DNA of 64,000 nt from Faecalicoccus sp. (GCA_017941505.1 JAGAWH010000091.1:1-64000), one strand, 5' to 3'; positions 15,562-25,074 are shown, counted from the first letter of the stretch. Numbers and translations: made by a program. Notes: generated from the sequence alone by a model not told the origin.

Positions 15562-16761
15562 CTACATTTTTCCTTTAACTCTTAATCTTGCCTTAATTGC
15601 CTTTGTCATCTTCTTGGATTGATGAAGTTTTCTGATGTATACAATAAACATAATCAGAGCAATTAAGAATACCAGAGCACATGGTGCAAGTAAGATGAGT
15701 AATCCATTGAATTTATAGATAAAGTAAGCAGCAGCTGCACATACCAGCATGCATAAGAACAGACACAACAGTGTAGTACGGTAGGAATTGTTGTTACGCT
15801 TGAAGAAAATGAATTTTTCTTCATCGTTATCAATTTCCTTTTTGAAGCCATCGCGTTCTAATTCATTTCTGAATACAAACCATCCGGCTTCATCTTTACG
15901 CTTACCTTCCATGCGGGAAACAAGCTTCCAGCCATCGGCTTCCCACTTTTTCCATGATTCTGCATCCGGCTCATCACGGAAATAATTTAGGCTGTAATAG
16001 AAATTTCTTGGTGCCGCCTTGACAAAGAAATATTTTTTACCGACATTTCGTACAAAGTGATATCCATCACGAGACTGCTGGGAAAGATATTCTTCTTCCT
16101 CCGGATAGTTAGCAATCGAAAATTTCTGTTTATCTACATAAAGATCATCTTCATCATAGTTCTCGGTTACATCCGGAATGTTTTCTTTTACCTGAGAAAT
16201 TGTTTCGGCTAATACATCATCTGTATTGATTTCAGCCTCACCGGAAGGTGTAACGGAACCCTTGTTGACATCAATTTCATCAACGATTTCAGCTTCCACT
16301 GTTTGAACCGGTAAGCCACCATCTTCGTTTTCAATTTTCAAATTTCCGAAGATTGCCTCTTCACTATCATGAACCGGTTCAACAGCCGGTTCTTCTACAG
16401 CTTCAACAGGCTTTTGTTCTGTTTCAACCGGTGCTGCCGGTGTTTCTTTTACAGTTTCCTGCGGTTTTCTTTTCTTTACACGCGGCTTGCCGATGATTAC
16501 TTCCGCAATGGTATTTTCTTCATTTTCAAAAGCAGTAGAACGTACCTTAACTTCCTGCGCTTTCCGTTCTGTACGCTTGAAAATACGCTTTTTTTCCTGC
16601 TGACCAGCTAAGGCATCTAATTCAAATACATCGGTCGCATCAAATTGCTCCAATAAAGGTTCATTTATATCCAACATGGAAATTCTTTTGTCGTTTTGCT
16701 GCAAAGCTTTTAATTGCTCTAACGCACTTAAACCACTATTTCCGTTATTTTCTTCTGCCAT
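15562..16761 (-). CDS. DUF2812-domain membrane protein with long acidic N-terminal region
   Basis: Unknown function. Residues about 85-210 form a low-complexity Pro/Val/Glu-rich stretch (PAAPVETEQKPVEAVEEP), probably disordered. A DUF2812-like domain follows (about 215-325) with the aromatic repeats YFFVKAAPRNFYYSL, WKKWEADGWKLV and GWFVFRNE. Two membrane helices lie at about 335-355 and 360-385, then a basic cytoplasmic tail. DUF2812 proteins are often next to PadR regulators in Firmicutes, but none is here. The ATG at 16759-16761 has GAGGTG upstream and is preferred over one three codons earlier. Confidence 0.75.
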   Translation of the reverse strand: MAEENNGNSGLSALEQLKALQQNDKRISMLDINEPLLEQFDATDVFELDALAGQQEKKRIFKRTERKAQEVKVRSTAFENEENTIAEVIIGKPRVKKRKPQETVKETPAAPVETEQKPVEAVEEPAVEPVHDSEEAIFGNLKIENEDGGLPVQTVEAEIVDEIDVNKGSVTPSGEAEINTDDVLAETISQVKENIPDVTENYDEDDLYVDKQKFSIANYPEEEEYLSQQSRDGYHFVRNVGKKYFFVKAAPRNFYYSLNYFRDEPDAESWKKWEADGWKLVSRMEGKRKDEAGWFVFRNELERDGFKKEIDNDEEKFIFFKRNNNSYRTTLLCLFLCMLVCAAAAYFIYKFNGLLILLAPCALVFLIALIMFIVYIRKLHQSKKMTKAIKARLRVKGKM

Positions 16762-16897
16762 GAATATCACCTCAATCTGTAATTCAATATTTTACTGATT
16801 AAATCTGTATAAGTCAAACAATGACAGAAAAGTTAGTGCAGTATGGAGCCTGTTTATCGAGAAAATGAATTGAATGATAAAGAGAACTATCAACATC

Positions 16898-16946
16898 CAA
16901 AATGCCCCTTTTGGGCATGCCAATGAAAAATCATAGTTATGATTTT
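16898..16946 (-). terminator. Tandem hairpins ending the surface-protein gene
   Basis: Stem AAAATCATA (16927-16935) / TATGATTTT (16938-16946), followed on the minus strand by TTTTTC. A second hairpin, ATGCCC / GGGCAT, lies just beyond at about 16903-16918. The remaining 16762-16897 shows no gene. Confidence 0.6.
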
Positions 16947-16954
16947 AGGTATTA

Positions 16955-19018
16955 TCAAGCTTTCCTTCGAGTGAATAGACCCATCACTGTCACGAAGCTT
17001 ATTAACATCAAGCTCATCCAGAATCCAAGATTAGTTTCATGACCGGTCTGCGGGCGATTCTTACTGTCGGATTTTTCCGGTGTACCTGCAGTGGTTATGG
17101 TAAATTGGGTTTCTGCCATTCCATCATCAAATACCACTTTGAGGGTATGCCGGCCAACCGAAAGCGTTTCAAGATACGAACTCTTCAAACTCAGCTTTAT
17201 CCCGCCGGAGGTAACCGTATAGTTTTCTTTTGAAATTGATACTCCATCTACTTCAACACCGGTGAAATGAGACAGGGCACTTTCATTATCAATTGTACGA
17301 ATGATGGTGAAGTTCAAACCGGTGTTTCTGCCTTTCTGCCAGATTCCGTTTTGACCCTCCGTGATATGATATTCCAAACTAACAGGAGGGATATCTTTCC
17401 ACTCTGCTTTAATCGTTGTATCTGCTGTAATCGTAATGACACTTCCTACAGGACCCAGATCCCAGCCAGCAAACTCCTTACCCTCCGGTGCTGTAAAGCC
17501 ACATTCCGGAAGGATAAAGCCTTCATTCGCATTCACAGATACAGGATCCATTGTACCCGCACCCGAGTTGGCATCAAAGCTCACGGTGAAAGTTTCTAAT
17601 TCATCCGGTGCTTTTTCAAATACAGCGCACACATAACGTAACGGCTCACTGTCTCCTTCAATTATTGTTTCGCCCGGCTTATATGTGAAACTGGCATCCG
17701 TAGAAATGACAGATCCTTCCCATGCCAGAGTTGCTCCCGGTCCCCATTCAATGTTGACATGATACCATCCTACAAAACGGTATCCCGGGTCAGCCTGGGC
17801 ATAGACGGTGCAGGAATCACCTTTATAGAACGGAAGAATTTCCCCTGCAACAAAATCAGTTCCATCTTTGGCTTGAATATCCGGGAAATCATCATAACTA
17901 GGTGTGTATTTCACAGCAACCTTTCCACCCTGAGCAGAACTGTCCGGTCCGACAACTTCTGTATTTCCAACCCACATCTGAACCTGGTCACCAGGGTGTA
18001 CCGGCCCGGCGTTGATTTCAAACACCGGACAAAGATATAAATCACCGTTTATTGAAAAGCTATAGACCTCATTCGAAGACAATAATTCATCAGTAACCAT
18101 TTCTTCATAGGTGGCACCATTCACATCTCCCTTATACCAGCTCTTGAAATGATAACCATCTTCCGGAACAGCCGTTACTGTAATCTCCGTTCCTTCCGGC
18201 ATCTGCCATGGCTGATCATCAGATTGCTTTCCATCAAAATCCACAAGGAAGCTGCCACCGGTGCCTGGTAAAATATGCAGGCTTGACAAATCCGGAACAT
18301 CTTGACTTTCATACTCCACTTCTAAAGTCACACTGTATTGCCAATTATGCCAAAACTCTCCATCTATGATCAAGTAAGAGAAGTAATCTCCCGCCTCGTC
18401 TAGATTAGTATCGAACAAGGAATAAGTTCGATTATCGATAGTTTTGGTAATAGTCGGATCCGAAATAGTTTTGTCGATCACAGTCACAGTACCTTTACCG
18501 GAATATTCTTCCGCTTTCTGTGAGAGTGCATCCTGTGCCTCACTAATCATCGCATTTACAGTAGGGTTAGATGGCTGTGTAAATTCAGAAGCGGTTACTT
18601 CATCAAAAACAACTTCCGTATATGTTTCTCCGGTTCCCGTATCCCTCATAACCAAATAACCGATAACTTCAGAAGTGCTGCGATCAACAGAATTATCAAT
18701 CCTTTGGGCTCGGCTATAATACCATACTGCAGTAACTGTTGTATCCGTATTTACTGTAATATAATCGCCCGGAAACATGAGCATTCCATCCACCATCCAC
18801 ATATAAAAATTACGCTCAGGATTAGTGTGTGTAAAAGCACATCTCGGCAATTCATATTGTGCTCCCGCTTCTACCGATACCGGAGCCATTGATCCGGTTC
18901 CGGTCCCCGGTGCAAAAGAAACCGTAAAAAGTTCGCCCTGGGCATGCACAGCTTTAGACCCAAATGGGATCAATGCGATCAACAATACCAGAGCGAAACG
19001 AATCCATTTTTTCTTCAT
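16955..19018 (-). CDS. Sortase-anchored surface protein with bacterial repeat (InlB/Flg_new-like) domains
   Basis: Cell-wall protein. A signal peptide spans residues 1-26 (ends AVHAQG). Beta-grasp type repeats begin FTVSFAPGTGTGSM (about 31) and FTVSFDANSGAGTM (about 490), each ending with a GDYITVNTDTTVTAVW or ITADTTIKAEW strand. Related WY-rich modules lie between. The C-terminus has an LPxTG-like sorting signal RPQTG at 655-659, a membrane helix and the tail TRRKA. Pro at position 2 and TG are kept but the first residue is Arg, not Leu. Host or matrix adhesion is a guess. The LuxR-type membrane regulator gene lies directly upstream. Confidence 0.85.
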   Translation of the reverse strand: MKKKWIRFALVLLIALIPFGSKAVHAQGELFTVSFAPGTGTGSMAPVSVEAGAQYELPRCAFTHTNPERNFYMWMVDGMLMFPGDYITVNTDTTVTAVWYYSRAQRIDNSVDRSTSEVIGYLVMRDTGTGETYTEVVFDEVTASEFTQPSNPTVNAMISEAQDALSQKAEEYSGKGTVTVIDKTISDPTITKTIDNRTYSLFDTNLDEAGDYFSYLIIDGEFWHNWQYSVTLEVEYESQDVPDLSSLHILPGTGGSFLVDFDGKQSDDQPWQMPEGTEITVTAVPEDGYHFKSWYKGDVNGATYEEMVTDELLSSNEVYSFSINGDLYLCPVFEINAGPVHPGDQVQMWVGNTEVVGPDSSAQGGKVAVKYTPSYDDFPDIQAKDGTDFVAGEILPFYKGDSCTVYAQADPGYRFVGWYHVNIEWGPGATLAWEGSVISTDASFTYKPGETIIEGDSEPLRYVCAVFEKAPDELETFTVSFDANSGAGTMDPVSVNANEGFILPECGFTAPEGKEFAGWDLGPVGSVITITADTTIKAEWKDIPPVSLEYHITEGQNGIWQKGRNTGLNFTIIRTIDNESALSHFTGVEVDGVSISKENYTVTSGGIKLSLKSSYLETLSVGRHTLKVVFDDGMAETQFTITTAGTPEKSDSKNRPQTGHETNLGFWMSLMLISFVTVMGLFTRRKA

Positions 19019-19147
19019 AACTGTAATATCCTTCCTATCTTGAAATGAGGGAAACTATTTTCCCTTGTACACCATAGCCCCAAATCCGACGAAATGGGAG
19101 TCCAGTTATCGGTTCAGGTGCTCCAAAACAGGGTTAGGTTTTCGGAT

Positions 19148-19164
19148 AGGTGATAAAATCACCT
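19148..19164. repeat. 17-bp inverted repeat between the LuxR-type gene and the surface-protein gene
   Basis: AGGTGAT (19148-19154), AAA, ATCACCT (19158-19164) is a perfect dyad. No T run follows on the minus strand, so it may be an operator and not a terminator. It lies 12 bp beyond the LuxR-type stop codon and about 130 bp upstream of the surface-protein start. Confidence 0.45.
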
Positions 19165-19175
19165 TTATATAAAGC

Positions 19176-20525
19176 TTATTTTTGATTGGAATAAAATAAT
19201 TCTGTCAATTCCTTCCGATTCTTACAACCGGTTTTCTGAAGAAGATTGTGAATATGAAATTTGACAGTACTGGCGGATACAAACAATTGTTCAGCCATGG
19301 ATGCCGTAGTATCCTTCGCCAGAAGCATAGATAAAATTTCCTTTTCACGCGGCGAAAGGTCGTGCTTTGCGACAAATTGCTGAAAACGCAGCTGTTGGTC
19401 GTCTTCCACCGAAGTAATATATGTTTTCTGAAACAGCCGGAAAAACAGAATTACAGAACCGGCATAAAGCATGCCTGCAATCATGACTAACAGAATCATA
19501 TGATTTGCCGTAAAGGAACAGATGACCGTTCCTAAAGATTCCCCAAGACGTCCAAACAATAAGCCGAAGCCGGAAAGAAACCATAGGTTTTTCTGTTTTG
19601 CTAAATCCAGAAAAAGAACAATTCGATAGATTGAGAAAAATCCCGAGACAAAATAGCTTAATGCCCATAGGATGGAGGAAGAAACAAGTTCTTTCTGAAG
19701 GTTTAACATAATAAACGGAAACATCAATGCGGCAAGTGTCATGATGGCTCCATACTTCCGGTTTTTATCGTGGATAATACCGGCAATGACCAATCCAGCG
19801 GCATAGAATAGTCGTGATAGCTCCAAACTTACTCCGCCTGAAATATCCGATGAAGGAAAGGAAAAACCAACTTGATTTACGATGCTGAAAAGAAATACAA
19901 CAGCGCATGCTGTCATAATCATATTCCTATCGGATAGAGTATTTTCCTGTTCAACTAAACTTCCCTCGGAAAAGTGAAACTGAAACAGGATAAAAATAAT
20001 TCCCAATACCAGAGCCAGGCAGATCCATACTACGTTTAGTCCCTGATACACGGTCGAATTTGTTATAGATGACAGAATCCATGAAGCAATGGAACCTAGA
20101 CCATATGCGATACCAAAAATCAGGGCTTTATGTTTAGATTCCATTCGGCTTAAATCATAAAGATAAAATCCTGCAATGATACCGCAAATCACATTGGCAA
20201 GACCTCCAAGAACAGCTGTCATGATCAAATCTCTGGCAAATATGGAAGGAAGTAAGCCAATATGATATAACGCAAGCGTCAAGATAAATGTTTTCCGGGA
20301 AATCCAGTCGAGCCTCTTTTGTGCCATCATAGAAAAGATTACAATCCCAACAGTCTGGCAAAAATAACCCATTCCCATTGCCAAAAGCTCCGGTATACCC
20401 TCAGTTGCCATATCAATCATATGGTAAAGCCATGCCAGATATCCCGTCGATGTCAAAAAGAAACATAGAAAAATAAACAGGATCCTCAACAGTATACTCT
20501 TTCTGCTTCCTATAAAAATGTCCAT
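19176..20525 (-). CDS. Membrane-embedded LuxR-type transcriptional regulator
   Basis: An unusual fusion. Residues 1-380 carry about 12 hydrophobic helices with an MFS-like layout. The last 65 residues are a LuxR/GerE helix-turn-helix: LSPREKEILSMLLA, then TASMAEQLFVSASTVKFHIHN-type recognition helix and GCKNRKEL. Membrane-anchored LuxR proteins of this kind are common in Coriobacteriia and some gut Firmicutes; most lack known ligands. The ATG at 20523-20525 with AAAGGAG is preferred over one 27 codons upstream that lacks a site. It sits between the DUF1002 gene and the surface-protein gene and is a candidate regulator of either. Confidence 0.85.
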   Translation of the reverse strand: MDIFIGSRKSILLRILFIFLCFFLTSTGYLAWLYHMIDMATEGIPELLAMGMGYFCQTVGIVIFSMMAQKRLDWISRKTFILTLALYHIGLLPSIFARDLIMTAVLGGLANVICGIIAGFYLYDLSRMESKHKALIFGIAYGLGSIASWILSSITNSTVYQGLNVVWICLALVLGIIFILFQFHFSEGSLVEQENTLSDRNMIMTACAVVFLFSIVNQVGFSFPSSDISGGVSLELSRLFYAAGLVIAGIIHDKNRKYGAIMTLAALMFPFIMLNLQKELVSSSILWALSYFVSGFFSIYRIVLFLDLAKQKNLWFLSGFGLLFGRLGESLGTVICSFTANHMILLVMIAGMLYAGSVILFFRLFQKTYITSVEDDQQLRFQQFVAKHDLSPREKEILSMLLAKDTTASMAEQLFVSASTVKFHIHNLLQKTGCKNRKELTELFYSNQK

Positions 20526-20582
20526 GTTATGTGCTCCTTTCACGATTTCAGTTCGTCGATATTCAAGCTTAAATCTCTTTCT

Positions 20583-20625
20583 ATGATTAAAATACCGGAT
20601 AAGCATTTCATGGAATACCTATCCG
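20583..20625 (-). terminator. Terminator of the DUF1002 gene
   Basis: 12-bp stem CGGATAAGCATT (20596-20607) / AATACCTATCCG (20614-20625), with two G-U pairs in the minus-strand RNA, then GTATTTTAATC. Confidence 0.6.
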
Positions 20626-20637
20626 ATTTGTTTTATA

Positions 20638-21573
20638 TTATTGTCCGCTCACACTGGACCATAAGTCGGAAAAGAATTGAAAGACCCGGTCAAAGAATCC
20701 GTTATCCTGCAGTTTTTCTACCTGCTCCACAGCCTGACTGGTAAAAGAATTCAATTGCTCCAGGACTTCTTTAGAATCAATAGCTGGACTGTTTTGATAA
20801 TTTTGGGCAAATTCAATAATCTGTGTAATCTGTTCATCACTCAATATATCTTCTAAATTATATTTTTCTAATTCCTTTTGAATGATTGCCTCTACATCTT
20901 CATAAGAAGCAATTTCTCCATGCTCTTCTTTATATTGGGCCAAGTCTTCTTTAATCTGGGCAATCGCTAAATCAAGCGAAGTGGAATCAAATTCTTCATT
21001 TTCTGTCTGTTCCTGCGAAATTTGATTAACAGTCTCCAATTCCTGTTGGGCCACTTCCGTTCTTTCCGGGTCCAATGTCTCACCATTTGCTTCGATACCG
21101 ACATAAACACCGGCTAAGGCAGATTCTCCTGTAACCGGAACCGGTGATACAACTTCAATATCTATATCTGCAGCGCCTGCTGTAATAGCAGCATTGGCAT
21201 ATTGTGTTTCTGTAATTAATGTAATGTTTTCCGGCGTCAGTATGGAAACATGGACTCCATTCCCTTCGTTCTTTTTCTCTACACGTACCGAAGAGATTAA
21301 GCTGGAAGTATCGATGTCTACGCGATTTAAATACTTATCCGCATCTTTTCCCACAACAACCTGTCGGACAACAGTATCTAAATTTGTGATTTTAAAAATC
21401 GAGTTAACCTCTTCAACCTGCGCATCACTTAATCCACCGCCATACACTAAAGTCGGTTTTTCCCATGGTTTGTTAACAGGATCGGTTTCAATATTATAGG
21501 CTGCATGTACCGGTATGACAGCACTGAAACCTAAAGTAACGGCAATTACTGTTGATATTATATTTTTGTTCAT
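20638..21573 (-). CDS. DUF1002 family secreted protein (YpuC-like)
   Basis: Exported protein of unknown function. A signal peptide (about 1-24, VIPVHAAYN) precedes the conserved DUF1002 segment with YGGGLSDAQVEEV, then a helical Glu/Gln-rich C-terminal half. The hydrophobic C-terminal DRVFQFFSDLWSSV may associate with the membrane. AAAGGAGG lies upstream of the ATG at 21571-21573, so the 20-codon upstream extension is rejected. Bacillus YpuC is the reference member and is itself uncharacterised. Confidence 0.82.
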   Translation of the reverse strand: MNKNIISTVIAVTLGFSAVIPVHAAYNIETDPVNKPWEKPTLVYGGGLSDAQVEEVNSIFKITNLDTVVRQVVVGKDADKYLNRVDIDTSSLISSVRVEKKNEGNGVHVSILTPENITLITETQYANAAITAGAADIDIEVVSPVPVTGESALAGVYVGIEANGETLDPERTEVAQQELETVNQISQEQTENEEFDSTSLDLAIAQIKEDLAQYKEEHGEIASYEDVEAIIQKELEKYNLEDILSDEQITQIIEFAQNYQNSPAIDSKEVLEQLNSFTSQAVEQVEKLQDNGFFDRVFQFFSDLWSSVSGQ

Positions 21574-21690
21574 AGTGCCTCCTTTGCGTTTCATTCTATT
21601 CAATGGTTTTCGTATATATAAACTGTATATCACCCTTATTGAAAAAACAAAGATTTTTACATTTTATGACCAATTCGGGCTTATTTCCGG

Positions 21691-21719
21691 CAAAAAAAGA
21701 CGATGAAATTCATCGTCTT
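21691..21719 (-). terminator. Terminator of the oxaloacetate decarboxylase operon
   Basis: Perfect palindrome AAGACGATGAA (21698-21708) / TTCATCGTCTT (21709-21719), followed by TTTTTTTG on the minus strand; overlaps the oadB stop codon. Confidence 0.8.
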
Positions 21720-22872
21720 AAGCTCCAAATAATTTTAACATGAATCCGGCAGCTACCGCTGAACCGATAACACCGGCAACGTTAGGTCCCATCGCATGCA
21801 TCAATAAGAAGTTAGCAGGGTTTGCCTTCTGTCCTTCTACCTGAGATACGCGGGCAGCCATTGGTACAGCTGATACACCGGCAGAACCGATTAATGGATT
21901 GATCTTACCACCGGAAACAATGTACATAACCTTACCGAATAACAGACCACCGGCAGTACTTAATAAGAATGCCAATAAACCAAGTCCGATAATCATCAAT
22001 GTTTCCAAAGAAAGGAATGTCGCAGCAGTTGCCTTACATCCAACCGATAAACCTAATGCGATCGTAACGATATTTGTTAAGGCATTTTGTGCTGTATCAG
22101 ACAAACGGTCTGTAACACCGCATTCCTTTAATAAGTTACCAAACATCAACATACCAATTAATGGTGCTGTGTCCGGAATCAACAGTACGACAAAGATTGT
22201 AACCGCAATCGGGAAGATGATTTTCTCCACTTTAGAAACCTTGCGAAGCTGCTTCATTTCAACCTTGCGCTCCTTTTCTGTAGTCAGTAAACGCATTAGA
22301 GGCGGCTGAATCATCGGAATCAATGCCATGTAGGAATATGCCGCAATCGCAATCGCCGGTAGATAATTTTCTGCTAAACGGCTGGCAACCAATATCGCAG
22401 TCGGTCCATCCGCACCACCGATTACACCGATAGCTGCAGCTACCTTTGGATCAAATCCTAAAGCAAGTGCCAATAAGAAGGCTGTAAAGATACCTAATTG
22501 GGCAGCAGCTCCTAATAATAAGGATGATGGTCTGGAAATCAATGGTCCAAAATCGGTCATCGCTCCAATTCCTAAGAAGATAATGGAAGGATAGATCGCA
22601 TGCTGAACACCTTGATAGAGTACCCACATAAATCCGGGGCTGCTTCCATCTACCGGAGGGTTTAAGATACCGGTATTCGGGAAGTTACAGAATAACATTC
22701 CCACCGCAATCGGTACTAATAACAGCGGTTCATATTTCTTTCCAATTCCCATATACAACAGTACACAGGCTAAGATAATCATAATCAACTGTTTGGGATC
22801 CGTGATTATGGATGCGAAGCCACTATCCTGTAGAATTTTCCATAGTATTCCGAAAAATGATATTTCACCCAT
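21718..22872 (-). CDS. oadB: Na+-transporting oxaloacetate decarboxylase beta subunit
   Basis: Integral membrane subunit that decarboxylates carboxybiotin and couples this to sodium export. The 384-residue protein is almost wholly hydrophobic. It contains the family signatures GGADGPTAILVASRLA (about 153-168), with the Asp implicated in sodium binding, and GSAGVSAVPMAARV near the C-terminus. It is the last gene of the four-gene operon, 11 bp after the biotin carrier. Glutaconyl-CoA or methylmalonyl-CoA decarboxylase beta subunits are closely related; the PycB-type alpha subunit upstream favours oxaloacetate. Confidence 0.93.
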   Translation of the reverse strand: MGEISFFGILWKILQDSGFASIITDPKQLIMIILACVLLYMGIGKKYEPLLLVPIAVGMLFCNFPNTGILNPPVDGSSPGFMWVLYQGVQHAIYPSIIFLGIGAMTDFGPLISRPSSLLLGAAAQLGIFTAFLLALALGFDPKVAAAIGVIGGADGPTAILVASRLAENYLPAIAIAAYSYMALIPMIQPPLMRLLTTEKERKVEMKQLRKVSKVEKIIFPIAVTIFVVLLIPDTAPLIGMLMFGNLLKECGVTDRLSDTAQNALTNIVTIALGLSVGCKATAATFLSLETLMIIGLGLLAFLLSTAGGLLFGKVMYIVSGGKINPLIGSAGVSAVPMAARVSQVEGQKANPANFLLMHAMGPNVAGVIGSAVAAGFMLKLFGA

Positions 22873-22883
22873 AGCTTAGCCCC

Positions 22884-23264
22884 CTATTGAATCGTTGCCA
22901 AAATGGCATCCGTTTCTACAGAGGCACCCTTTTGTGTTGCTACAGAAGTGATAACCCCATCTTTTGGAGCTACAATTTCATTTTCCATCTTCATTGCTTC
23001 TAAGACAAACAGGATATCCCCTGCTTTTACTCTAGCTCCGTTTACGGCATTCACCTTTAAGATGGTGCCAGGCATTGGTGAGCGGATCGCATCACCGGAA
23101 CCTGTTGGTGCCGGAGCAGCTACACGCTGTTCTACTACAGGTGCTTCAGCCGGAGCAGGTGCAGCAGCAGGTGCTTCCGCAACACCGACATATTGTGCAG
23201 TAGCCTGTCCTTCTTCGACTTCTACTTCATATTTTTTTCCATTTAATGTAACGATATATTTCAT
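22884..23264 (-). CDS. Biotin carboxyl carrier subunit of the decarboxylase
   Basis: Carries the carboxybiotin between the alpha and beta subunits. An N-terminal lead-in (MKYIVTLNGKKYEVEVEEG) is joined by an Ala/Pro-rich flexible linker (about 30-55) to a biotinyl domain with the biotinylation site EAMKMEN (Lys about 93). The 126-residue free-standing carrier replaces the C-terminal biotin domain found on alpha subunits in Klebsiella. One base separates it from oadG. Confidence 0.93.
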   Translation of the reverse strand: MKYIVTLNGKKYEVEVEEGQATAQYVGVAEAPAAAPAPAEAPVVEQRVAAPAPTGSGDAIRSPMPGTILKVNAVNGARVKAGDILFVLEAMKMENEIVAPKDGVITSVATQKGASVETDAILATIQ

Positions 23265-23265
23265 T

Positions 23266-23598
23266 CTACTTTTCCTCCACAGCTCTAATGCTCTTGAAAA
23301 TCAAATGATCTAAAGGAATCTTTGTTTCATCAGAGATGATTGCCATCAAACATGCAGCTGTTTTCTCATCTACATCGTAAAGTTTGATTTCACCGGTAAA
23401 TACTTCCGGTTTCGGAAGAACCGGTTCAACATTTTCTACAGTTGTTGTTGTAGGTCGCTTTTCATGCTTTTCAATCATTGTTGTGACAACTTTACTGATG
23501 CACATAACAATCAACATGAGTAAAGACAGCAGCAAAAATACGGTCACGAAACCATAAATCGCAATCTGAACTCCCTGGAACGGTGTAAGTTCAGTCAT
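23266..23598 (-). CDS. oadG: Decarboxylase gamma/delta small membrane subunit (OadG family)
   Basis: Small assembly subunit with one N-terminal membrane helix (about 8-36, IAIYGFVTVFLLLSLLMLIV) and a Pro/Thr/Glu linker. The C-terminal half (MAIISDETKIPLDHLIFKSIR) matches the soluble tails of OadG/MmdD proteins. The gene lies 2 bp after oadA and 1 bp before the biotin carrier, in the standard operon position. Confidence 0.85.
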   Translation of the reverse strand: MTELTPFQGVQIAIYGFVTVFLLLSLLMLIVMCISKVVTTMIEKHEKRPTTTTVENVEPVLPKPEVFTGEIKLYDVDEKTAACLMAIISDETKIPLDHLIFKSIRAVEEK

Positions 23599-23600
23599 GA

Positions 23601-24986
23601 CTAATCAGCCTCTCTTTGAATTGTATAGCTTACCTTTAAAGCACGCTTTTCATCGCGTTTTTCAAAAAACGCTTCGGCCTGTGCCGGGAAGGCAATGTAG
23701 CTTAATACATCTTCTTCGCTTCTTGCCTTAGTTCCTAATGTGGCAACCGCATCAGACATTTCAGAACCTAATGTTTCCGCATAACGGCCCTTAATTGGTT
23801 CTTCATCGCCCAAGGCAAGTTTTACTAATTTCTGGTTGATTTCACCAGGTGCTTTTCCATATTCACCGCGAAGATATGCCTTTACTTCCTTGGAGATATT
23901 TTTATATCTTCCTCCGTAAAGAACATTCATAACGGCCTGTACACCTACCATCTGTGACATTGGTGTAACTAGTGGTGGATAACCAAGGTCCTTACGAACA
24001 ATCGGAGTTTCCGCTAATACCTCATCCAAACGATCTAAGGCATTCTGTGCTGTTAACTGGGCAATTAAGTTTGACAACATTCCGCCCGGAATCTGATAGT
24101 TCAAGGCATCAATGCTGGTACCCATAACACGTGGATTTAAAGTACCGTTATCGATAAACTTCTGACGAACCGGTGTAAAGAAATCGTTGATTTCTTTTAA
24201 TTTCGGCCATTCGATACCGGTATCGTATCCCATTTCACGAAGTGCATATACAGTTGACTCAGTAGATGGCTGTGAAGTTCCGCCACTCATTACAGAGATG
24301 GCAGTATCGATCACATCAGCACCTGCTTCTACTGCTTTTAAGTATGTCATCTGTGCTAAGCCGGTTGTGCAATGTGTATGTACAACAATTGGAATGGATA
24401 CATTTTTCTTTAATGCGCTGACAAGATCATACGCAATCTGCGGAGACATGATACCGGCCATATCTTTAATACAGATAGAGTGGCATCCCATCTCTTCCAA
24501 TTCTTTACCTAATTCAACAAACTTTTCGAGTGTGTGGATTGGGCTTGTTGTATAACAGATTGTACCCTGGGCATGACCACCGCATTTAATACATTCATCA
24601 ACAGCTACACGAATATTGGTATAGTCATTTAAGGCATCAAAAATACGGATAATATCAATTCCGTTCTTGATGGAATCACGAACAAATGCACGTACAGTGG
24701 CATCTGAATAATGGTGATACCCCAGAATATTCTGACCTCTCAATAACATCTGCAGCTTAGTGTTCTTAACTTTAGAACGGATAAAACGCAGACGTTCCCA
24801 TGGATCCTCGTCCAAATAACGCAGACAGGAATCAAAAGTAGCGCCACCCCAGCACTCCAGAGAATAGTAACCGGCCTGGTCCATAGTCTCCAAAATGTCC
24901 TCAAAATCAGATAGTGGCATACGTGTTGCGATCAATGACTGTTGGGCATCACGCAGTACAGTTTCAGTAATTTTTACTTTCTTCAT
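23601..24986 (-). CDS. oadA: Oxaloacetate decarboxylase alpha subunit (carboxyltransferase)
   Basis: Transfers the carboxyl group of oxaloacetate to biotin, yielding pyruvate. The TIM-barrel signature includes ETVLRDAQQSLIATRM at the start, metal ligands in the HTHCTTG segment (about 205-211), and the carboxylation-site motif IDTAISVMSGGTSQPS. The 461 residues end after the conserved PYC_OADA region without a biotin domain, which is supplied by the separate carrier. First gene of the operon, with AAAGGAG before the ATG. Pyruvate carboxylase subunit B is an alternative name, but membrane partners make the decarboxylase role much likelier. Confidence 0.94.
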   Translation of the reverse strand: MKKVKITETVLRDAQQSLIATRMPLSDFEDILETMDQAGYYSLECWGGATFDSCLRYLDEDPWERLRFIRSKVKNTKLQMLLRGQNILGYHHYSDATVRAFVRDSIKNGIDIIRIFDALNDYTNIRVAVDECIKCGGHAQGTICYTTSPIHTLEKFVELGKELEEMGCHSICIKDMAGIMSPQIAYDLVSALKKNVSIPIVVHTHCTTGLAQMTYLKAVEAGADVIDTAISVMSGGTSQPSTESTVYALREMGYDTGIEWPKLKEINDFFTPVRQKFIDNGTLNPRVMGTSIDALNYQIPGGMLSNLIAQLTAQNALDRLDEVLAETPIVRKDLGYPPLVTPMSQMVGVQAVMNVLYGGRYKNISKEVKAYLRGEYGKAPGEINQKLVKLALGDEEPIKGRYAETLGSEMSDAVATLGTKARSEEDVLSYIAFPAQAEAFFEKRDEKRALKVSYTIQREAD

Positions 24987-25074
24987 CGTATATTCTCCTT
25001 TATAAGTAACACCTACTTATTTACTGAAAATAATAAATCTTTTAAGGGTCATAAATGAAAACCCTATGGAACGT

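Noticed and set aside
21899..22309. 136-codon open frame on the plus strand
   Set aside because: Antisense to oadB; codon pattern mirrors the membrane gene and no family resemblance is seen.
22903..23313. 136-codon open frame on the plus strand
   Set aside because: Antisense to the Ala/Pro-rich biotin carrier; low-complexity shadow.
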